NCBI GenBank assembly: GCA_021817785.1
Contig: JAKAFY010000017.1
Location: 1-32,978 of the forward strand
From: a bacterium
GTDB lineage: Bacteria; Patescibacteriota; Microgenomatia; UBA10105; UBA927
Direction of reading: 5' to 3'
Length of the DNA stretch: 32,978 nt
In this document: positions 15,326-22,856 of the stretch, piece after piece
Layout of the letters: each line of letters begins with the position of its first letter
How positions within the stretch are numbered: the first letter of the stretch is position 1
Program-made: the position numbers and the translations under genes
Notes under the pieces: generated by a model
Databases searched by the model: none
What the model was told of the DNA's origin: nothing
Seen by the model: only the letters and a program-made list of their open reading frames with translations

Positions 15326-15327
15326 TT

Positions 15328-16149
15328 ATGCAGGACATAACACTTGAACAATTATTGGAAGCAGGATGTCATTTTGGCCACAAATCGGAACGATGGCACC
15401 CGAAAGCATCCGTATTTATCTGGCAGGAAAAAGACGGCATTCATATCATTGATCTTGCCAAAACCAAAGCCGGGTTGGATGCAGCCATGCAGTTTGTGCG
15501 AGATACGGCAGCCACCGGCGGCACCGTGTTGTTTGTCGGCACCAAGCGTCAGGCACGGGGAGTGGTCAAAGAAGCCGCGCAAAAAGCAGGTGCGTCGTTT
15601 TTGGTCCAGCGGTGGATCGGCGGATTTATGACCAACTGGGAAGGTGTGCATAAAAATCTGCAGAAAATAAACAAAATGATGGCAGATCAGGCAAACGGAG
15701 GTTGGAAAAAGTTCCCCAAGCACGAACAAACTAAGCTCGGGCGGTATCTGGAACGGCTCAATGTCGATTACGAAGGCGTACTTGCTCTTTCCTCGCTCCC
15801 TGATGCCATTGTCGTCGTTGACGTCCGCAAGGAACAGGCAGCGGTTCGGGAAGCCCGACGCATGGGTATTCCGGTCGTTGGGATCGTAGATACCAATGCA
15901 AACCCCGAGAATATCGAATACGTCATTCCGGCAAACGACGACGCGGTGGGTTCTGTCCAGCTGATCGTTTCGGCAGTCGCGGAGGCGTATCGTGAAGGTC
16001 GGGAACAGGCAGCCAAGGATGCCGCAGTAGCCGCCGACAAAGCAGCGAAAGAGGCAGAAAAAGCAGCACAAACCAAAAAAGCAGAAGCCGCTAAAAAAGA
16101 AGCGCCAAAAGATTCAGAGCCGGAAAAGATGACCGTTACGGTCAAATAA
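15328..16149 (+). CDS. rpsB: 30S ribosomal protein uS2
   Basis: Ribosomal protein of the small subunit. The 273-residue protein matches uS2: LLEAGCHFGHKSERWHPKA, GIHIIDLAKT, VLFVGTKRQARGVVKEAA, RWIGGFMTNWEGV and PDAIVVVDVRKEQAAVREARRMGIPVVGIVDTNANP, the signature near the C-terminus. A Lys/Ala-rich tail of about 40 residues follows. ATG 15328 is immediately preceded by the heptamer array with no ribosome binding site. tsf follows 26 bases after the stop, the usual rpsB-tsf order. A terminated RNA lies upstream and may control the operon. Confidence 0.97.
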   Translation: MQDITLEQLLEAGCHFGHKSERWHPKASVFIWQEKDGIHIIDLAKTKAGLDAAMQFVRDTAATGGTVLFVGTKRQARGVVKEAAQKAGASFLVQRWIGGFMTNWEGVHKNLQKINKMMADQANGGWKKFPKHEQTKLGRYLERLNVDYEGVLALSSLPDAIVVVDVRKEQAAVREARRMGIPVVGIVDTNANPENIEYVIPANDDAVGSVQLIVSAVAEAYREGREQAAKDAAVAADKAAKEAEKAAQTKKAEAAKKEAPKDSEPEKMTVTVK

Positions 16150-16175
16150 GCCGAACGGAGCGAAAGGAGCATACT

Positions 16176-16634
16176 ATGGAAGTGTCTATTGATCTTCTCA
16201 AAAAACTTCGTCAGGAAACGTCTGCAGGTATTGCCGATTGCCGTACAGCGCTCGAAGACGCCAAAGGGGACTACGAAAAAGCGCGGAAGCTTATCATCGA
16301 ACGCGGACTGGAAAAAGCATCCAAAAAAGAAGGCAAAGAAACGTCCCAGGGAGTGATTGCTTCCTACGTGCATCAGACCGGGAAAGTCGGCGTGTTAGTA
16401 GAACTCCGGTGTGAAACGGATTTTGTGGCGAGGACTGATGAATTTAAGGCATTGGCCCACGAGATTACGCTGCAGGTGGCCTCGATGAATCCGGAAAAAG
16501 TGGAAGATTTATTAAAGAGTCCGTATATTCGAGATCCCAAGGTTTCCATTTCCGACCTTATCAAACAGACGGTGGCAAAAGTAGGGGAAAACATCACGGT
16601 AGCAAAATTTACCCGCATGCAGCTCGGGGAATAA
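16176..16634 (+). CDS. tsf: Elongation factor Ts, short form
   Basis: Nucleotide exchange factor for EF-Tu. MEVSIDLLKKLRQETSAGIADCRTALEDAKGD is the conserved N-terminal UBA-type domain with TGAG-like SAGIADC, and VGVLVELRCETDFVARTDEF is the core signature. The protein has only 152 residues, against about 280 in E. coli; the second half of the core and the coiled-coil insert are missing, as I recall for other CPR bacteria. A GGAG eight bases before ATG 16176 is a good ribosome binding site. Between tsf and frr many bacteria have pyrH, which is absent here. Confidence 0.95.
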   Translation: MEVSIDLLKKLRQETSAGIADCRTALEDAKGDYEKARKLIIERGLEKASKKEGKETSQGVIASYVHQTGKVGVLVELRCETDFVARTDEFKALAHEITLQVASMNPEKVEDLLKSPYIRDPKVSISDLIKQTVAKVGENITVAKFTRMQLGE

Positions 16635-16674
16635 CACATGTATCACGAGATGCGTTTTCTGTGTCACATATTTA

Positions 16675-16704
16675 CTTGACACCTGACGCCTGATACCTGA
16701 TACT
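16675..16704. repeat. Heptamer array forming a possible promoter of frr
   Basis: The words ACACCTG, ACGCCTG, ATACCTG and ATAC run in exact 7-base steps over 16679-16703. A TTGACA at 16675-16680 and GATACT at 16699-16704 would give a promoter with an 18-base spacer made almost wholly of the array, 10 bases before the frr ATG. No second inverted arm is visible. Confidence 0.6.
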
Positions 16705-16714
16705 ACGTCTAAAG

Positions 16715-17278
16715 ATGATCGACAATATCCTACACTCCACCCGTGACCGGATGAAAAAGGCGATAGAGGTCACACGAACCGATCTTTCCTCTATCCGTTC
16801 GGGTAGAGCCACCCCGGCCCTCGTAGAAAATATCGTCGTGACGGTATATGGCGGCACGCAGCACCTCAAAATGATGGAACTTTCGACGATTACCACGATG
16901 GATGCCAAAACGATCATGATTTCTCCCTACGACCCGTCCATCATTACCGAAATTTCCCGCGGGCTGGAAGCTGCCAATACCGGACTTACGCCGGTCATCG
17001 ACGGAGAAATCATCCGTATTTCCTTGCCGCCGCTTTCCGAGGAACGCCGCCAGGAATACATCAAGCTTGCCAAAACGAAGTTGGAAGCAGGCAAGGTTAT
17101 GGTGCGGGGGGTGCGTCACGACGCGATGAAAGAAATCGCCAAAACCGAAGCAGACGGTACGGTATCGGAAGACGAGAAAACGCTTGCGGAAAAGAAAATC
17201 CAGGAACTGACCGACGAAATGATAGCAGAGCTTGATGCCATGGGAGAGAAGAAAGAGCAGGAGTTGCTGCAGGTATAA
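16715..17278 (+). CDS. frr: Ribosome recycling factor
   Basis: Releases ribosomes from mRNA after termination, together with EF-G. The 187-residue protein is full length and matches RRF throughout: an N-terminal helix with RMKKAIEVTRTDLSSIRSGRATPALVENI, GGTQHLKMMELSTIT, IMISPYDPSIITEISRGLEAANTGLTP, DGEIIRISLPPLSEERRQEY, and a C-terminal helical region ending EKKEQELLQV. ATG 16715 follows a heptamer array and possible promoter; there is no obvious ribosome binding site. Confidence 0.97.
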   Translation: MIDNILHSTRDRMKKAIEVTRTDLSSIRSGRATPALVENIVVTVYGGTQHLKMMELSTITTMDAKTIMISPYDPSIITEISRGLEAANTGLTPVIDGEIIRISLPPLSEERRQEYIKLAKTKLEAGKVMVRGVRHDAMKEIAKTEADGTVSEDEKTLAEKKIQELTDEMIAELDAMGEKKEQELLQV

Positions 17279-17348
17279 TCTTCCGTATCCGATCTCATGA
17301 ATATTTGACCCCTTGTCGCATGTTGGGCATTGGTGATTGAATAGTACT

Positions 17349-18449
17349 ATGCTACTTACCGCGGTCACATTCCTCGTCATTCTGACAATTTTAGTTCTCA
17401 TTCATGAACTCGGTCATTTTACTGCGGCCAAGCTAATCGGTGTCCGGGTGGAAGAATTTGGCTTGGGTTTGCCTCCCCGGATATTCGGGAAAAAATTCGG
17501 CGATACGATCTATTCCTTAAACTGGCTTCCTATCGGGGGATTTGTACGGCTTGCCGGGGAAGATCTGGAAGATATACAGCAATCCAAAGTGAAATCCGCG
17601 CAGCGCGCACAGTACTTTTGGGCACGAAGCAAAAAAGAACGCGCCGTCATCCTGTCGGCAGGCGTCGTCATGAACTTTCTGCTTGCCGTAGGAATTACGG
17701 GATTTTTGCTTGTGCACGGAGTCAAAGAGCCCGCGGGTCGCGTGCATGTGGAAGTGGTATCCCCGGGCACTCCGGCCGCCGCCGCCGGCTTTATGGTTAA
17801 CGACGTCATCACAGATATTGAGCTTACGGGTACACCGACGGTTCCCGGCATCCATGTTCCGAAAACGACGGACGCAATCATCCGGTTTTCTCATACCTAT
17901 GCCGGCAAATCATTGGCGATTACCGTTGTGCGCATGGGACAGACAGTACACCTGACGCTGGTGCCCCGCGTAAAGCCGCCGCCAGGCCAGGGACCCATGG
18001 GGATTGCTATTTCGAACATGGAGGTGCACAAATACACCTTGGCTGAAGCACCCGGGAAGGCCGTATCCGTAACGCTTCTGCGTGCACGCGATATGCTGGT
18101 ATCGCTCGGGACGACGATCGGGCGTTTGGCCACACTCCGTCCGCCGCAGGCGGAAGTAGCGGGTCCCATAGGTATTGCGGAAGTTACCGGTCAGGCGGTG
18201 AAGTTCGGTTGGGAAGCAGTGTTGGAATTTGCCGGCATCCTGTCATTAAACCTTGCGGTGCTTAATATATTGCCGATCCCCGCGTTGGATGGGGGAAGAC
18301 TCGCGTTTGTATTTTTGGAAAAGATATTCCGCCGCCGCGTAAACCCTGTCTTTGAACGGAACGCACATCAGATCGGTATGATTATCTTGCTAGCGCTTAT
18401 TTTGCTGGTTTCCATAAACGATATCATGCGATTAGCACACGGAGGCTAA
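17349..18449 (+). CDS. rseP: Site-2 protease RseP-type membrane metalloprotease
   Basis: Intramembrane zinc protease that cleaves membrane-anchored regulators or leftover signal peptides. The 366-residue protein has the first membrane segment with HELGH (19-23) and the typical FGLGLPPRIFG and YSLNWLPIGGFVRLAGED region, a second membrane segment (AVILSAGVVMNFLLAVGITGFLL), one PDZ domain (about residues 125-210), and a third segment with NLAVLNILPIPALDGGRL, where LDGG (313-316) supplies the third zinc ligand, before a last membrane segment. It is shorter than E. coli RseP, which has two PDZ domains. ATG 17349 is preferred over TTG 17337, which adds only MNST. frr-rseP-proS order is common in bacteria; here a DUF5667 gene and a T-box leader lie before proS. 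Confidence 0.94.
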   Translation: MLLTAVTFLVILTILVLIHELGHFTAAKLIGVRVEEFGLGLPPRIFGKKFGDTIYSLNWLPIGGFVRLAGEDLEDIQQSKVKSAQRAQYFWARSKKERAVILSAGVVMNFLLAVGITGFLLVHGVKEPAGRVHVEVVSPGTPAAAAGFMVNDVITDIELTGTPTVPGIHVPKTTDAIIRFSHTYAGKSLAITVVRMGQTVHLTLVPRVKPPPGQGPMGIAISNMEVHKYTLAEAPGKAVSVTLLRARDMLVSLGTTIGRLATLRPPQAEVAGPIGIAEVTGQAVKFGWEAVLEFAGILSLNLAVLNILPIPALDGGRLAFVFLEKIFRRRVNPVFERNAHQIGMIILLALILLVSINDIMRLAHGG

Positions 18450-18487
18450 CCATTTCTGCACCTCTTCAGAAGATTCTCTCGCGTTGG

Positions 18488-18520
18488 TTGACATCATTTA
18501 CTGCGATAGTCTATCGTAGT
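18488..18520 (+). promoter_or_regulatory. Promoter with overlapping palindrome, DUF5667 gene
   Basis: TTGACA (18488-18493) and TATCGT (18512-18517) are 18 bases apart, and ATG 18526 lies 8 bases past the -10 box. A near-perfect inverted repeat, ACTGCGATAG-T-CTATCGTAGT (18500-18520), covers the spacer and the -10 box and could be an operator. Confidence 0.45.
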
Positions 18521-18525
18521 GGATA

Positions 18526-19398
18526 ATGCATAAATATATAGACTACCTGAGTTGGGGATTCATGGTATTGTTTGCGGTGCCGACCCTTCTGATCATGGGT
18601 TCCTGGGGAAGTCTGCCAGGGGATCTCATGTATCCCGTGAAACTCGGCCTGGAACAGGTGTTATTGCTTGCGGCCCGGCCATCGTACGCGGCAGAAGCGT
18701 CACTCAACGTAAAGTACACGACCCGTAGGCTTACGGATGCAAAAGTATTGCTTGCCAACGACCAGTCCGGAAAAGGATTGTCGTATCTTTCCCAGCAGGT
18801 GATCGCAACGCAGGCAGTCATCAACCGGGCGCCGGATCCCGTCACCAAACAAAAACTTGCAGAACAGTATATTGCCACCCTCCAGACTGCATCGTCGGAG
18901 CTTTCCCAACAGCGTCAGCAGATAGCGATTACTGCCGGAACCAATGCGGTTTCGCCGTCTGCGCTAGTCGGATCCCAGGCCACGTTGCCAACCGAAGTCA
19001 CTGCCTCTCGTGGCACTACCGTTCCCGCTATGCCGACTGCATCGCCGCAACACATTGTAGCGCCGACTCAAACCGGATCGCAGAACGCCAACCGGGTTAT
19101 TGTTCCGACAGCCGTTCCCACCGTGGGTACACAGACTGCGTCCACCACGTCGCCGCAGGACTCCAGTCCCGTAGCCGTCGTATCTCAAATTGATGCGACA
19201 CAAGAGCAAATCCAGCAGACGATCGACCAACTGCAGGCCGCGGTACAGTCAGCGCCAGAGGAGAGCAAACATTCAGATACAACTACCGCAAACGATCATA
19301 ATGCCAATGGTCAACAAACCGGGTCAGACAACTCCGGAAACCATGAAAATGATGCAAACAACGCCAAAAATACGAATACGAAAAACAGCGATAAATAA
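18526..19398 (+). CDS. DUF5667-domain surface protein
   Basis: A 290-residue protein with an N-terminal membrane segment (about residues 10-30) followed at once by LPGDLMYPVKLGLEQVLLLAARPSYAAEASLNVKYTTRRLTDA, the hallmark region of DUF5667, a domain of unknown function in anchored extracytoplasmic bacterial proteins. From about residue 145 the sequence is low-complexity Ser/Thr/Pro/Gln/Asn, probably an extended surface stalk, and the last 40 residues are almost all Asn, Asp, Lys, Thr and His. It may contact the cell envelope; a role is not known. It has its own promoter and lies between rseP and the proS T-box leader. Confidence 0.85.
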   Translation: MHKYIDYLSWGFMVLFAVPTLLIMGSWGSLPGDLMYPVKLGLEQVLLLAARPSYAAEASLNVKYTTRRLTDAKVLLANDQSGKGLSYLSQQVIATQAVINRAPDPVTKQKLAEQYIATLQTASSELSQQRQQIAITAGTNAVSPSALVGSQATLPTEVTASRGTTVPAMPTASPQHIVAPTQTGSQNANRVIVPTAVPTVGTQTASTTSPQDSSPVAVVSQIDATQEQIQQTIDQLQAAVQSAPEESKHSDTTTANDHNANGQQTGSDNSGNHENDANNAKNTNTKNSDK

Positions 19399-19411
19399 AT
19401 AGGCCGCCTAT

Positions 19412-19440
19412 TTGACAAGGAAAGACGATCGCAGTACACT
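19412..19440 (+). promoter_or_regulatory. Promoter of the proS T-box leader
   Basis: A perfect TTGACA (19412-19417), a 17-base spacer and TACACT (19435-19440) predict a start near 19447, upstream of all T-box helices. Confidence 0.65.
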
Positions 19441-19446
19441 CAATCC

Positions 19447-19693
19447 GGTTTCAGAAACGCGTCAGAAACATCCTGCCACCGAACAGGATGATCCTATACA
19501 AAGGAACGCGGCTCCGCCAACAACGGAGACGGGTGCGCCCGTAAGAGCGACAAACAAGAGTTGAAAGTAGAAAGTTCATAACGTTTGTAAAGTATCTTGC
19601 TTTATAAACTTTGAAACTTTATAAACTTTTGACTGAATTAAGGTGGTACCCCCTCCGATATGGAGGGCCTTAAAACAAACGGTACCTTTTTTT
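19447..19693 (+). promoter_or_regulatory. T-box riboswitch controlling proS, proline type
   Basis: The antiterminator is textbook: AAGG (19640-19643), a 7-base bulge UGGUACC (19644-19650) whose UGGU can pair with the ACCA end of an uncharged tRNA, CCCUCC (19651-19656) paired with GGAGGG (19662-19667), then CCTT (19668-19671). The competing terminator pairs GGTACC (19645-19650) with GGTACC (19681-19686) and ends in seven T. Stem I is short: CGCGT (19458-19462) with ACGCG (19506-19510), an internal loop, and CATCCTG (19469-19475) with CAGGATG (19484-19490). The loop's 3' strand contains CCT (19493-19495), a proline codon, followed by A, as expected of a specifier. Hairpins 19512-19528 and 19529-19542 follow. 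A heptamer array fills most of 19560-19636, between these hairpins and the antiterminator. Uncharged tRNA-Pro would turn proS on. Confidence 0.85.
19560..19636. repeat. Heptamer-like array inside the T-box leader
   Basis: Words such as GTTGAAA, GTAGAAA and later ACTTTGA, AACTTTA, AACTTTT recur at 7-8 base steps. Left words read GAAAGT and right words ACTTT, so the arms are roughly complementary and can fold on themselves. Confidence 0.6.
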
Positions 19694-19729
19694 GTGGGAA
19701 AAACGTACACTGATGAAAGGAGCATGCAT

Positions 19730-21415
19730 ATGAAATATTCAACACTTATTGGAAAAACGAGTAGGCAAAAATTGCCCGGGAGCGAAATAACGAGCCATCA
19801 GTTATTGTTGCGTGCCGGATTTATCACGCCGGTTGCTGCAGGGATATATTCGTTTTTGCCCTTGGGGTTTCGGGTGCTCGAAAACATTGACCGCATTATC
19901 AAAGAAGAATTTACCAAGCGTGGTATCCAGCACATCATTATGCCATTTGTTCATCCTGCCAGCCTGTGGAAGGAAACAGGGCGGTTTACAAAATGGGCAA
20001 AAGCACTTGCAGTGTTTGATGCGAAAAGCGGTGGCAAATACTTGCTGGCTCCCACTCACGAGGAGACCGTTACCGATATCGCGCGTAAATTCGTACTGAG
20101 TTATAAAGATATGCCAGTAATCGTCAACCAGAACCAATGGAAGTATCGTGATGAAGTGCGGGTAAACGGTGGGTTATTGCGGACTCGCGAATTTTTGATG
20201 CAGGATGCATATAGTTTTGATAAAGATGAAGAGGGCCTAGCTACAAGTTTTGATACGGTGAGCGAGGCATACCATGCCATATTCGATCGAATCGGATTGC
20301 CCGTCACCGTAGTTAAAGCCGATAGCGGTGCAATTGGTGGGACAGGAAGCGAAGAATTTATGGTCGAATCCGAAGTAGGTGAAGACCGGATATTTGTCTG
20401 TGACCGTGGGGACTACAAAGCCAATGTCGAAAAAGCCGAGTCAGCATTTCCTCAATTTAACCAAATGGGAGAAGAAAAAAAACCTATGCAGGAAGTCCTT
20501 GGCGAAGGCATCATCGGTGTCGAACCGCTCGCGAAATTTTTGAATATTCCCGTGCAGAAAACAACGAAGACGCTTTTGTATCAAGCGGATGATCGCGTGG
20601 TAGCAGTCTGTGTCCGTGGAGAATACTCTGTGAGCGAGATAAAGCTGTCCAACATACTAAAGTGCATGAATCTTGGCCTCGCATCAGCAGACACCGTCAA
20701 GCGGGTGACCGGAGCGGACGTAGGCTACGCCGGACCTGTCGGACTGCCAAAAGACGTTGAAGTCATTTGGGACAAATCAACAGAGGGTCGCGTGAATTTT
20801 GAGTGTGGCGGCAATAAAACGCATTATCATAACATAAACGTCAATTTTGGGGCCGATGTCGCAACGCCGAAGCAGTTTGTGGATGTTCGGGAAGTAAAAT
20901 CCGGAGAAGGATGTCCTAAATGTGACGGCACACTTTCTGAGGCGCATACCATAGAGCTTGGACATGTATTTAAACTTGGCACGATTTATTCCAAAGCAAT
21001 GCACGCCGAATTTATCGATCAGGACGGCAAAAAAAAACCGATTATCATGGGCTGCTACGGCATCGGCATGACGAGGCTTATCGCCGCAGCGGTCGAGGTG
21101 TTTCATGATGAACGCGGCATCATCTGGCCTGAAGCGATCGCTCCGTTTCGCGCACATCTTATCTCATTACCCGGCGGGGAGACTAAAGCAGCTGAAGTCT
21201 ACGATGCGCTTTTGAAAGCAGGGGTCGATGTACTGTGGGATGACCGTGAAGGTTCGGCTGGGGTGAAATTTGCGGATGCTGATCTTATAGGACTACCCTG
21301 GCGGTTTGTCATTTCCAAAAAAACTGAAGGTAAAATTGAAATCAAGAAACGTACTGAGTCAGAGGCAAAATTAGTTTCTGAAACAGAGTTGATGTCTTTA
21401 CTTGCAAACAAATAA
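19730..21415 (+). CDS. proS: Prolyl-tRNA synthetase
   Basis: Charges tRNA-Pro; cytosolic. The 561-residue protein is a bacterial-type ProS. The class II core shows SHQLLLRAGFITPVAAGIYSFLPLGFRV, LAPTHEETVTDI (motif region), YRDEVRVNGGLLRTREFLMQDAYSFD (motif 2) and GCYGIGMTRLIAA (motif 3); GAIGGTGSEEFMV lies before an insertion with a YbaK-like editing domain (about residues 225-385), and a C-terminal anticodon-binding domain follows (HLISLPGG...VLWDDREGSAGVKFADADLIGLP). ATG 19730 is chosen because GGAG lies 7 bases upstream; ATG 19724 lies too close to that site, and the frame open from 19643 runs through the T-box terminator. Confidence 0.97.
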   Translation: MKYSTLIGKTSRQKLPGSEITSHQLLLRAGFITPVAAGIYSFLPLGFRVLENIDRIIKEEFTKRGIQHIIMPFVHPASLWKETGRFTKWAKALAVFDAKSGGKYLLAPTHEETVTDIARKFVLSYKDMPVIVNQNQWKYRDEVRVNGGLLRTREFLMQDAYSFDKDEEGLATSFDTVSEAYHAIFDRIGLPVTVVKADSGAIGGTGSEEFMVESEVGEDRIFVCDRGDYKANVEKAESAFPQFNQMGEEKKPMQEVLGEGIIGVEPLAKFLNIPVQKTTKTLLYQADDRVVAVCVRGEYSVSEIKLSNILKCMNLGLASADTVKRVTGADVGYAGPVGLPKDVEVIWDKSTEGRVNFECGGNKTHYHNINVNFGADVATPKQFVDVREVKSGEGCPKCDGTLSEAHTIELGHVFKLGTIYSKAMHAEFIDQDGKKKPIIMGCYGIGMTRLIAAAVEVFHDERGIIWPEAIAPFRAHLISLPGGETKAAEVYDALLKAGVDVLWDDREGSAGVKFADADLIGLPWRFVISKKTEGKIEIKKRTESEAKLVSETELMSLLANK

Positions 21416-21498
21416 AGATGAATCCGGAAGCTGTGTCGCCTGCGGCAAGCCAGCTATCCATCTCTGGATATTTGCGCAGTCGTATTAGTTAGTAGGGA

Positions 21499-21765
21499 TT
21501 ACGCTGGTGTCCGATTCGATGCTATAGCCTTGCGGAAGCCTATTTTTTGTCTGCGATGCTCTACGAATCCCCGGAGTTGACGAACTTTCCATGCCTGCAT
21601 ATTTTTATCATATTTTTCACGCAGCACGTAACCAGCTTGCTCCAGTGCTGCCATGACCATTGACCCGTAGTATTTCGGATTTAGTTCATGTCTCGGTATA
21701 TTAAATGTATCGCCAACTATATTGCTTAGGTCCCGCATTTTTATCAGATGATGCCAGATGAGCAT
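21499..21765 (-). CDS. Hypothetical protein, possibly 5'-truncated
   Basis: An 88-residue protein from the only ATG in the frame. The frame stays open for 52 further codons upstream, to 21921, and reads like protein there (for example GDYLDCVFITKAEKNITGR), but contains no ATG, GTG or TTG. It then runs into the promoter of the divergent DHH-like gene. This pattern suggests a gene that lost its 5' end, though an unusual start codon is possible. Visible sequence is helical, with PRHELNPKYYGSMVMAALEQAGYVLREKYDK and a basic C-terminus. No family recognised. It is convergent with proS; a small hairpin (TATCCA-TCTC-TGGATA, about 21456-21471) lies between them. Confidence 0.5.
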   Translation of the reverse strand: MLIWHHLIKMRDLSNIVGDTFNIPRHELNPKYYGSMVMAALEQAGYVLREKYDKNMQAWKVRQLRGFVEHRRQKIGFRKAIASNRTPA

Positions 21766-21944
21766 TGGATTATTCTGTACGGCTTTGACGACGGCATCAA
21801 CTAATTGGCGGCCCGTAATATTTTTCTCCGCCTTTGTTATGAATACACAATCAAGATAATCTCCAGATCCAACAAACTTTTCTTGCGTATATACATATTT
21901 TGATATATTTATTACTGCGATTCAAGCAAACATGCCATATCTGG

Positions 21945-21950
21945 TATACT
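21945..21950 (+). promoter_or_regulatory. Extended -10 promoter of the DHH/MYG1-like gene
   Basis: TGGTATACT carries an extended -10 element with the hexamer at 21945-21950. ATG 21957 lies 6 bases downstream, a leaderless arrangement that also settles the start codon against the upstream ATG at 21900. Confidence 0.5.
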
Positions 21951-21956
21951 ACTTTC

Positions 21957-22787
21957 ATGAAAACCATTGTTGTCCACATCGGTCCGGATTTGGATGCCAT
22001 TACGAGTGCGTGGATGGTCAAAACGTTTTGGCCCGGGTGGGAAGAGGCCAGTATCGCCTTTGTGCCGGCCGGCACGACGCTTGGCAAAAAAGATCCTGAT
22101 GCAGATCCCGAGATACTCCACACGGATACGGGATTCGGCAAATATGACCATCACCAGACCGACGCGGATACCTGTGCGGCGATGCTTATTTACGAAGAAA
22201 CAAAGCGGCTTCACGGACCGGATCCGGCACTCGAGCGTATGGTAGCGGTAGTGAATGATGTGGATCATTTCCGCGAAGTGTTTTACCCTAATGCATCAGC
22301 AGATTTTTGGGAGTTTTGGGTGGTCGCCCAGATAGACGGGTGGCGATTAATCTACAGCGATAACCCGTTAAAGATTATGGAACTCGGGTTCCTCACACTG
22401 GATGGCATCTACAAAGTGATGCTCAATAAAATTTGGGCAGAAAAGGAACTTGCCACTGCCAAAGAATTTGCGACAAAATGGGGCAAAGGCGTCGGATTTG
22501 AAACGGTCAACGATGAAGTGATCCACCAGGCCCAAAAGCGTGGATATGCCGTCGTTATCCGGAAAGATCCGAAAAAAGGCTATGTGCGCATCAAAACGCT
22601 TCCGAAAGAGGAAATTGACTTGACCGCATTGTATGAACGTCTAAAAAAAGACGAGCCCGACGCTACCTGGTTTTTGCATGCGTCGCGGCATATGATATTA
22701 AACGGCAGTGCCAAAAATCCGGATATGAAACCATCACGCCGCACACTACAAGAATTAGTCGCAGTTATACAGGAGGTGTGCGCCTAA
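21957..22787 (+). CDS. DHH/MYG1-like predicted phosphoesterase
   Basis: A 276-residue protein. VVHIGPDLDAITSAWMV (5-21) resembles the first metal-binding motif of DHH-type phosphoesterases, and HTDTGFGKYDHHQTD (55-69) with DHHQ resembles the signature of the MYG1/UPF0160 family. Later NDVDHFRE adds another His/Asp pair. Members act as nucleases or phosphoesterases where studied, but the closest relatives of this short form are not known to me. It is transcribed from its own leaderless promoter and followed by a heptamer array and the HIT gene. Fold assignment is moderate, function uncertain. Confidence 0.75.
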   Translation: MKTIVVHIGPDLDAITSAWMVKTFWPGWEEASIAFVPAGTTLGKKDPDADPEILHTDTGFGKYDHHQTDADTCAAMLIYEETKRLHGPDPALERMVAVVNDVDHFREVFYPNASADFWEFWVVAQIDGWRLIYSDNPLKIMELGFLTLDGIYKVMLNKIWAEKELATAKEFATKWGKGVGFETVNDEVIHQAQKRGYAVVIRKDPKKGYVRIKTLPKEEIDLTALYERLKKDEPDATWFLHASRHMILNGSAKNPDMKPSRRTLQELVAVIQEVCA

Positions 22788-22846
22788 ATTTATAATTTTA
22801 AATTTTTAATTTTCAATAAAAATTAATTGAACATTGTAAATTGAAA
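22787..22846. repeat. Heptamer-period inverted array before the HIT gene
   Basis: Left arm: AATTTAT, AATTTTA, AATTTTT, AATTTTC (22787-22814), exact 7-base steps. Right arm: ATTGAAC, ATTGTAA, ATTGAAA (22826-22846). The arms are imperfect reverse complements. The array lies between the stop of the DHH-like gene and ATG 22857. Confidence 0.8.
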
Positions 22847-22856
22847 AAAGAAAATT

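Noticed and set aside
19643-19729. N-terminal extension of proS
   Set aside because: It would translate the T-box antiterminator and terminator; ATG 19730 has a proper ribosome binding site.
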